NCBI GenBank assembly: GCA_001404055.1 | Contig: CXTY01000019.1 | Coordinates: forward strand, 186,001-250,000 | Direction of reading: 5' to 3' | Source of the DNA: Roseibium album | GTDB lineage: Bacteria > Pseudomonadota > Alphaproteobacteria > Rhizobiales > Stappiaceae | Length of the DNA stretch: 64,000 nucleotides | Part shown: positions 58,150 through 64,000 of the stretch, one piece after another | Position numbering within the stretch: position 1 is the first letter of the stretch | Layout: the number at the start of each line of letters is the position of its first letter | Notes under the pieces: generated by a model | What the model was told of the DNA's origin: nothing | Databases searched by the model: none | What the model saw: the letters and a program-made list of their open reading frames with translations, nothing else | Position numbers and translations under genes: made by a program

Positions 58150-60968
58150 GAGCGCACCTTTTGGCGAACGATTTCCGGTCCCGGGTCTACGGGCGACCTT
58201 TGACCCTTGAACATTGGCTGACTTTCCGCTTGCCGATCTGCCTTTTCAACTTTTACCCGCAGATCGAACCAGGCTGCCTGTCCGGTAATCGGATCAGAAT
58301 TGGACCAACGTAATCCGTCGCCCTTGGGCGGCAACAATTCGTGGATCAGGTGGTTGAGCAAGAAGCCTTTGGTGGTTTCCGGTGCTGTTTCTTCCAGTGC
58401 CCAGGCACCTTTTCGTTTGCCAATCGCATTCCAGGTCCAAACGGTGTTCTCATTGAGCGCCACCATGTGAGCGACCGGAACGGTGATCTCACCGTGGATC
58501 GATGTCACCTTTGCCCAGTCCCCGTCCTGAAAACCGTTTTCCGTCCAGATCTTGCTCGAGACATAAAGCGGATTGTGACCGTGGATCTGACGCAGCCAGG
58601 CGTTCTGGCTTCCCCAGGAATGGTACATGGCCATCGGCCGTTGGGTCAGCGCGTGAACCGGGTAGTCCTTTTCGTCAGCAAAGGCGTCTTCCAAGGGCGG
58701 ATACCAGATCGGGAATGGATCCATCTTGTCCTTGATCTGCGCGCGCAAATGCTCAGGCGGCTGCCGCTCTCCGTGACCCTCAGCAGCCAACTGGAAGCGG
58801 CGTAGCGGCTCGACATAAAGCTGGAACAGGTAGGGTTGTGGCTTGTCATAGAAACCGAGTTTGACCGCCCAGTTCTGATAGGCCTCATTCCACGGCTTAT
58901 AAAACGATGCTTCTTCGGGAACGTGTTCAATAAAGAAACCGCCATTTTCAATATAGCGATCTAGTTGATCCGGGTTGATCTCACCTCGGCCCGACTTTGT
59001 TCCATCACCCCTGAAACCGGCGAGGGGACCGACACCCGGGCGGCGCTGATGGTTTACGATATAATCCGCGTAGTCCTCGTATTTGGCGCTGCCGTCTTCA
59101 TTGACAAAGCCAGGCAGGCCAAGTCGTGAGCCCAGATCCACCAGCACCGACTGAAAGCCGCGCACATCCCGGTCGGGTTCAATAACTGGCCACCTAATGG
59201 CATCTGCCGCTGCATCGGCTTCGCAGATCGGCCTGTCGAGCAGACTGATGCAATCATGGCGCTCCAGATAGGTCGCGTCTGGCAGGATCAGGTCGGCATA
59301 AGCAACCATTTCTGAGGAATAGGCATCCGAATAGATGATTTTCGGGATGACATAGTCACCGTTCTCATCCTTGTCCGTCAGCATGTCCATGACGCCGCGC
59401 GTGTTCATGGAGGAATTCCACGCCATGTTCGCCATGTAGAGAAACAGCGTATCGATCTTGTACGGATCACCGGCATGGGCATTGGAGATCACCATATGCA
59501 TCAACCCATGGGCCGACATCGGGTTTTCCCAGGTGAATGCCTTGTCGATGCGGGCGGGCGATCCATCTTCGTTCAGCGCAAGGTCTTCCGGGCCGCGCAC
59601 AAATCCAAGATGAGGACCATCAAGCGGACAATCCGGCTTTGAGTGGCAATGCGGCGTCGGGTGCGCTTCTACGGGTTTGGGATAGGGCGGCTTGAACCGA
59701 AATCCTCCAGGGACCTCAACTGTGCCCAAGATAATCTGCAGGACATGCAGTGCACGGCAAGTCTGAAAGCCGTTGGAATGCGCAGAAATACCGCGCATTG
59801 CGTGGAAACTGACCGGCCGGCCGGTCATTTTCTCGTGCCGTTCGCCCCGAAAATCCGTCCAGGATCGATCGAGTTCAAAAGCTTCTTCAAAGGCAACGCG
59901 TGCCACTTCTGCCGCTATTGCGCGGATGCGGCCCGCCGAAACGCCGCACCGATCGGCAACAGCCTCAGGACGATAGTCATCGCTGAGGTAACGCTCGGCC
60001 ATGTGCTGAAAAACAGTACGATGCGTGTATCCATCCAGTTCACATTGCGCGGCCAGATCCGGGCGCACACCCTTGGCGTCAAACGGTGTGGGTTTGCCCG
60101 TTGTCCTGTCGATTACGAGAGTCTTGCCATCGGCATCGCGCAGCAACAACCCGTGCTCAGGCGAAGTTGGGTCCTCATTCAGCAGGCATGGGGCGTTGGT
60201 GAAACGCGACAGATAAGTGAGATCAACCTTGCCGGTTTTGAGCAGCACATGCACCAGTGACAGAATGAAGAGGCCATCCGTACCAGGCGTGATACCGACC
60301 CATTCGTCCGCAATGGCATTGTAGCCTGAACGGATCGGGTTGACGCCAATCACCTTGCCGCCATTTCCCTTCAGCTTGCCAAGGCCCATCTTGATGGGAT
60401 TGGAATCATGATCTTCAGCAACACCGAAAATCATGAACAGCTTGGTTCGATCCCAGTCCGGTTGGCCGAATTCCCAGAAAGCGCCGCCCATGGTGTAGAT
60501 ACCGGCGGTCGCCATGTTGACGGAACAAAATCCACCATGGGCCGCATAATTGGGTGTGCCGAAATTCTGCGCCCAGAAACTGGTGAAACTCTGCGACTGA
60601 TCTCGCCCGGTAAAGAACGCGAGTTTTTCCGGTGATGACTTGCGCAGAGGCTCGAGCCAGCCGGTCGCGATTTCCAGGGCTTCGTCCCAGCCAATTTCCT
60701 GAAATTCTCCAGAGCCGCGTGGCCCGGTTCGTTTCATCGGTGCACGCAGACGCGATGGCGCATTGACCTGCATGATCCCGGACGAACCCTTGGCGCATAA
60801 CACGCCCTTGTTCACCGGATGATCGCGATTGCCTTCGATATAGGCGACCTTGCCGTCTTTCAGGTGGACGTTGATGCCACACCGGCAAGCGCACATGTAG
60901 CACGTGGTTTTGCGAATCTCGTCGGAGACAACTGGCGACGTATCGAGAACTGGTTCACGTGGAGCCAT
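58146..60968 (-). CDS. soeA: Sulfite dehydrogenase molybdopterin subunit
   Basis: 940-aa Mo-bisMGD oxidoreductase. An N-terminal [4Fe-4S] site uses C23, C26, C30 and C58. There is no twin-arginine signal, so the enzyme is cytoplasmic, which separates SoeA from periplasmic DMSO reductase and from SorAB. Molybdopterin contacts are visible in FFTGRDQSQSFTSFW, GFCSVNMATAG, VNPIRSGYNAIADEWVGITPGTDG (core PGTDG), and LPDATYLERHD. SoeABC oxidises sulfite to sulfate with quinone as acceptor. The ATG at 60968 overlaps the ackA stop (TGATG). Polysulfide or thiosulfate reductase activity is the alternative, less likely beside xsc. Confidence 0.87.
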   Translation of the reverse strand: MAPREPVLDTSPVVSDEIRKTTCYMCACRCGINVHLKDGKVAYIEGNRDHPVNKGVLCAKGSSGIMQVNAPSRLRAPMKRTGPRGSGEFQEIGWDEALEIATGWLEPLRKSSPEKLAFFTGRDQSQSFTSFWAQNFGTPNYAAHGGFCSVNMATAGIYTMGGAFWEFGQPDWDRTKLFMIFGVAEDHDSNPIKMGLGKLKGNGGKVIGVNPIRSGYNAIADEWVGITPGTDGLFILSLVHVLLKTGKVDLTYLSRFTNAPCLLNEDPTSPEHGLLLRDADGKTLVIDRTTGKPTPFDAKGVRPDLAAQCELDGYTHRTVFQHMAERYLSDDYRPEAVADRCGVSAGRIRAIAAEVARVAFEEAFELDRSWTDFRGERHEKMTGRPVSFHAMRGISAHSNGFQTCRALHVLQIILGTVEVPGGFRFKPPYPKPVEAHPTPHCHSKPDCPLDGPHLGFVRGPEDLALNEDGSPARIDKAFTWENPMSAHGLMHMVISNAHAGDPYKIDTLFLYMANMAWNSSMNTRGVMDMLTDKDENGDYVIPKIIYSDAYSSEMVAYADLILPDATYLERHDCISLLDRPICEADAAADAIRWPVIEPDRDVRGFQSVLVDLGSRLGLPGFVNEDGSAKYEDYADYIVNHQRRPGVGPLAGFRGDGTKSGRGEINPDQLDRYIENGGFFIEHVPEEASFYKPWNEAYQNWAVKLGFYDKPQPYLFQLYVEPLRRFQLAAEGHGERQPPEHLRAQIKDKMDPFPIWYPPLEDAFADEKDYPVHALTQRPMAMYHSWGSQNAWLRQIHGHNPLYVSSKIWTENGFQDGDWAKVTSIHGEITVPVAHMVALNENTVWTWNAIGKRKGAWALEETAPETTKGFLLNHLIHELLPPKGDGLRWSNSDPITGQAAWFDLRVKVEKADRQAESQPMFKGQRSPVDPGPEIVRQKVRS

Positions 60969-62110
60969 CAACCGCGCTCCATGACAGACAAGGCATCACG
61001 CGCAATCATCCATTCCTCCTCAGCCGGCACGATCCAGGCCGGCACTCTCGACGTTGTTCTATGCAGATTTTGCAACCCAGCATTGTTGGCCTCATGATCA
61101 AGAGCGATGCCACACCAAGCCAGTCCTTCGAGAATTCGCCCCCGAACGATTGTATCGTTTTCACCGATACCGCCTGTAAATGCGATGCCGTCCAGTCCCC
61201 CCATAGCCGCGATCATAGACCCGGAATGGCGAACCGCCCAATAGCAGAAATGCTCAACTGCAAAACGTGATTTAGGGGTGTCTAGCGCCTGTAAACAGCG
61301 CATGTCTGAGTGCCCACCCAGCCCCAATAAGCCGCTTTCACTATTGAGAATTTCCGACGTCCGCTGAAGACCATGTTCCGCAGCAATTCGGAGTACAACG
61401 TTCGCATCAATGGTTCCCGATCTGGTTCCCATGGTCAGACCTTCGAGCGGCGAATACCCCATCGTCGTGGCGACCGACTTTCCGCTTTGGATGGCACAAA
61501 GGCTCGCCCCATTGCCAAGGTGGAGGGCAAGCAATCTTTCCGGTACACCCTCACCCGAAATTCCAGGAAGTTGCTCCACCAGACCTGCATAGGAGATCCC
61601 GTGAAATCCATAACGCCGCACATCACCGTTGTCAGCCACGTTATCTGGAATGGCATAACGCCGAGCCAGTTCGGGGTTAGTTGCATGAAACGCAGTGTCG
61701 AAGCTCGCAGTTTGCGGTAGTTCGGGGGCAACCTGCTGCAAGGCGTAGATCGCGGACAGATTGTGTGGATTGTGGAGTGGCGCAAGCGGGCAGCAGCGTT
61801 CAATTTCCTCCAGAACGTCCTGCGACAACAGCCGCGGAGCACTCATGTTTGGTCCGCCATGCACCACACGGTGCGCTGCCGCTGTCAGCCTGGAAGGATC
61901 AATCCCCTTGGATTGCAAAGCACTCAGAATCGCAGCCATGGCAGAGACATGGCTTGTGAGACGCACCTTTTCTTCGGCACCGTCCACGGTCAGACTTGAA
62001 GCGCCACCGATTTCGGTGGCACTTCCAAAAGTCTTTTTTGAAAGATCTTCGGCGAACAAGGCGAACTTGATCGAAGAGGACCCCGAATTCAGGACAAGGA
62101 TATCTCCCAT
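60968..62110 (-). CDS. ackA: Acetate kinase
   Basis: 380-aa ASKHA-fold kinase. NSGSSSIKFALF is the N-terminal phosphate loop, HRVVHGG and FDTAFHAT hold the substrate and catalytic residues, RRYGFHGISY and LHLGNGAS complete motif 2, and GLTMGTRSGTIDANVV and FTGGIGEND complete the acetate-kinase signatures. It converts acetyl phosphate plus ADP to acetate plus ATP. It lies 18 bases after xsc, whose product is acetyl phosphate, and its stop overlaps the soeA ATG. No pta gene, the usual neighbour of xsc in alphaproteobacteria, is visible. Confidence 0.92.
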   Translation of the reverse strand: MGDILVLNSGSSSIKFALFAEDLSKKTFGSATEIGGASSLTVDGAEEKVRLTSHVSAMAAILSALQSKGIDPSRLTAAAHRVVHGGPNMSAPRLLSQDVLEEIERCCPLAPLHNPHNLSAIYALQQVAPELPQTASFDTAFHATNPELARRYAIPDNVADNGDVRRYGFHGISYAGLVEQLPGISGEGVPERLLALHLGNGASLCAIQSGKSVATTMGYSPLEGLTMGTRSGTIDANVVLRIAAEHGLQRTSEILNSESGLLGLGGHSDMRCLQALDTPKSRFAVEHFCYWAVRHSGSMIAAMGGLDGIAFTGGIGENDTIVRGRILEGLAWCGIALDHEANNAGLQNLHRTTSRVPAWIVPAEEEWMIARDALSVMERG

Positions 62111-62128
62111 GGGCTGCAGACTAGCCCA

Positions 62129-63907
62129 TCAAGAGCCGGACTGCGGTCGCATGTCCGACTTCGAGATACCTGCAACCGCCACCGGCTTTTTCATGGCATC
62201 GCGCCGGAACGGTTCACCGAGCTCCTGATTGATGAGAACTTCGATAAGTGTCGTCTTACCATTTTTCATCTGCTCATCGACGGCCTTGTCGAGCATCTCG
62301 GTCAACTCTGACATCGTTCGCGCCTGGACGCCCTCCAGTCCGCAGGCACTTGCAATAGCTGCGTAACTGACATCCTCGTCCAATTCAGTACCCACGAAAT
62401 TGTCATCGTACCAGAGCGTCGAATTGCGCTTCTCAGCACCCCACTGATAGTTGCGGAAGACCACCATGGTGATCGCCGGCCATTCGCCGCGGCCAATCGC
62501 AGTGAGTTCGGTGACTGCAATGCCAAAAGCACCATCTCCAGAAAAACCTACGACAGGCGTGTCCGGGCAGCCGATTTTCGCGCCTACAATTGACGGAAGA
62601 CCGTATCCACAAGGTCCAAAGAGCCCAGGCGCCAGATATTTTCGGCCACTTTCAAATGTCGGATAGGCATTACCGATGGCGCAGTTGTTGCCGATATCGG
62701 AACTGATGATCGCCTCTTTCGGCAGCGCGGTCTGAATGGCACGCCACGCTTTGCGAGGGCTGAGCCAATCCGGCTTTGCAGCGCGGGCCCGCTCGTTCCA
62801 TGTTGTACCGGGATCATCGTCCTCATGGTCCATCGACGAGAGCTGCTGTGCCCAGCGCGATTTCGTCTGCGAAATTGAATGTCGGCGTTCTTCACGGCCC
62901 GCATCGCCTGCACCTGAAGCCAGGTTCTCGAAGATGGCATCAGCAACCTTCTTCGCATCGCCAACGATTCCCACCGCAACGGGTTTCGTCAATCCGATCC
63001 GGTCCGGATTGATATCCACCTGGATGATTTTCGCATCGCGGGGCCAATAGTCAATGCCGTATCCGGGCAGTGTCGAAAAGGGATTGAGACGTGTGCCAAG
63101 TGCAAGAACAACATCGGCTTGCGCTATCAACTCCATCCCTGCCTTGGAGCCGTTATATCCAAGTGGCCCAGCAAAAAGCTGGTGCGAACCAGGAAATGCA
63201 TCATTGTGCTGATACCCACAACAGACCGGTGCATCCAGACGTTCCGCCAAGGCGATTGAAGAGGGAATAGCACCGGCAAGAACAACGCCTGCGCCATTCA
63301 AGATTACGGGAAATCTGGCTCCACTCAAAAGTTTTGCAGCTTCTGCGATTGCCGTATCACCACCACCTGGACGCTCGAACTCAACGATTGCCGGCAGATC
63401 GATGTCGATCACCTGCGTCCAGAAATCACGTGGCATGTTGATCTGAGCCGGTGCGCTGGCACGCTTTGCCTGCATGATCACCCGGTTCAACACTTCAGCA
63501 ACACGCGAGGGATCGCGAACCTCTTCCTGGTAGGCGACCATATCCTTAAAGAGCGCCATCTGCTCGACTTCCTGGAACCCGCCCTGTCCTATGGTCTTGT
63601 TGGCGGCCTGAGGCGTGATCAGCAGCAGCGGCGTGTGATTCCAGTAGGCGGTTTTTACCGCAGTCACGAAGTTCGTAATGCCGGGCCCATTCTGAGCGAT
63701 CATCATGCTCATTTTCCCGCTTGCACGGGTGTAGCCATCCGCCATCATGCCGCCGGAACCTTCGTGGGCACAGTCCCAGAAATTGATGCCGGCTTCAGGA
63801 AAGAGGTCAGAAATCGGCATGAATGCAGAACCAATAATCCCGAATGCATGTTCAATCCCATGCATCTGAAGCACTTTGACAAAGGCTTCTTCGGTCGTCA
63901 TTTTCAT
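62129..63907 (-). CDS. xsc: Sulfoacetaldehyde acetyltransferase
   Basis: 592-aa thiamine-diphosphate enzyme that converts sulfoacetaldehyde and phosphate to acetyl phosphate and sulfite. FGIIGSAFMPISDLFPEAGI and the ThDP-activating glutamate in CAHEGSGGMMADGYTRASG (core AHEGSG) open the Pyr domain; GDGAFGIAVTELTAIGRGEWPAITMVVFRN (core GDGAFG to N) is the ThDP/Mg motif in the PP domain. Length and motifs are typical of Xsc rather than acetolactate synthase. It is followed by ackA and soeABC. Sulfoacetaldehyde would come from taurine or isethionate; those upstream genes are beyond the right edge. Confidence 0.95.
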   Translation of the reverse strand: MKMTTEEAFVKVLQMHGIEHAFGIIGSAFMPISDLFPEAGINFWDCAHEGSGGMMADGYTRASGKMSMMIAQNGPGITNFVTAVKTAYWNHTPLLLITPQAANKTIGQGGFQEVEQMALFKDMVAYQEEVRDPSRVAEVLNRVIMQAKRASAPAQINMPRDFWTQVIDIDLPAIVEFERPGGGDTAIAEAAKLLSGARFPVILNGAGVVLAGAIPSSIALAERLDAPVCCGYQHNDAFPGSHQLFAGPLGYNGSKAGMELIAQADVVLALGTRLNPFSTLPGYGIDYWPRDAKIIQVDINPDRIGLTKPVAVGIVGDAKKVADAIFENLASGAGDAGREERRHSISQTKSRWAQQLSSMDHEDDDPGTTWNERARAAKPDWLSPRKAWRAIQTALPKEAIISSDIGNNCAIGNAYPTFESGRKYLAPGLFGPCGYGLPSIVGAKIGCPDTPVVGFSGDGAFGIAVTELTAIGRGEWPAITMVVFRNYQWGAEKRNSTLWYDDNFVGTELDEDVSYAAIASACGLEGVQARTMSELTEMLDKAVDEQMKNGKTTLIEVLINQELGEPFRRDAMKKPVAVAGISKSDMRPQSGS

Positions 63908-63952
63908 GTCGGATACTCCGCTGAATTCAAAAATTGTCTGTTGTTGCCGTGT

Positions 63953-64000
63953 TCAGCCGAACACTGTTGCGATGGCGTTGCCAATCGCAGAAGAAATTTC
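63953..64000 (-). CDS. C-terminal end of an upstream gene (partial)
   Basis: The last 15 codons of a frame that enters from the right edge end at a TGA at 63953-63955, 45 bases before the xsc start. The peptide EISSAIGNAIATVFG is too short to identify. Given the location it could be a taurine-pathway gene, but nothing in the sequence proves that. Confidence 0.45.
   Translation of the reverse strand, partial: EISSAIGNAIATVFG

Noticed and set aside
58146-60968. Periplasmic DMSO or thiosulfate reductase instead of SoeA
   Set aside because: No twin-arginine signal is present and the genes are coupled to ackA and xsc, which release sulfite in the cytoplasm.
1-64000. Prophage, insertion sequence, CRISPR array, tRNA or rRNA genes
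   Set aside because: No transposase, integrase, spaced direct-repeat array, cloverleaf or rRNA-like sequence was recognised while reading; a dedicated scan (tRNAscan, Infernal) was not possible here.

Overview
The window is a dense, phage-free and IS-free stretch of an alphaproteobacterial chromosome or large replicon. Moderately high GC, AT-rich promoter gaps, the taurine, beta-hydroxyaspartate and purine gene sets and the protein flavour suggest a marine, Roseibium/Labrenzia (Stappiaceae)-like or Roseobacter-like heterotroph; this assignment is inference from family resemblance, not a database match. Almost everything is import and catabolism of small organic molecules.

Layout. (1) 1-10.5 kb: the 5' end of a GntR regulator, a ribose/fructose-type ABC importer with an LgoD-like hexonate dehydrogenase, a KdgF-like cupin, a FadR-type regulator, an RraA-like protein, an SDR dehydrogenase and a DctPQM TRAP transporter. 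Together they look like a (keto)uronate/hexonate uptake module. (2) 10.6-20.7 kb: a divergent locus for oxidative, non-phosphorylating L-fucose degradation: FucU mutarotase, AKR L-fucose dehydrogenase, lactonase, UxaA-type dehydratase, SDR, FAH-type diketo acid hydrolase, an ABC importer and a GntR regulator with a palindromic site. (3) 20.7-30.2 kb: a two-component system divergent from two tandem AfuA-like binding proteins, a fused permease, an ATPase and an inositol-monophosphatase-like phosphatase. This is best read as a regulated phosphorylated-compound (sugar-phosphate-like) uptake and dephosphorylation system. (4) 30.3-33.0 kb: a chemoreceptor and a solitary periplasmic binding protein. 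(5) 33.4-40.8 kb: (S)-ureidoglycine aminohydrolase, then the IclR regulator and the four enzymes of the beta-hydroxyaspartate cycle (bhcRABCD) plus a GAPDH-family paralogue. (6) 41.1-56.5 kb: near-complete purine catabolism (two purine permeases, guanine deaminase, XdhABC, urate hydroxylase PuuD, UraH, a PuuE-UraD fusion, ureidoglycolate lyase) with two paralogous LysR regulators. (7) 56.5-64 kb: soeCBA-ackA-xsc on the minus strand, the sulfoacetaldehyde/sulfite end of taurine-type sulfonate degradation.

How it fits together. Purine breakdown through the ureide route ends in glyoxylate plus urea; the adjacent beta-hydroxyaspartate cycle converts glyoxylate to oxaloacetate without carbon loss. 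Regions 5 and 6 therefore read as one guanine-to-oxaloacetate pathway, with only the allantoate amidohydrolase step missing from the window. In region 7, Xsc makes acetyl phosphate and sulfite; AckA can draw ATP from the first and the SoeABC complex oxidises the second.

Non-coding structure is informative: hairpins directly downstream of the binding-protein gene recur in four importer loci; three long nested inverted-repeat elements starting GTCATYCC lie in intergenic gaps, one splitting the bhc genes; and several candidate operators (TTGTAAAAATTTGTA twice, CTAACATGTTAG, ATGTGAAAAAT repeats, a 19-bp palindrome before xdhA) can be read directly. No rRNA, tRNA, CRISPR, transposase or integrase was seen.
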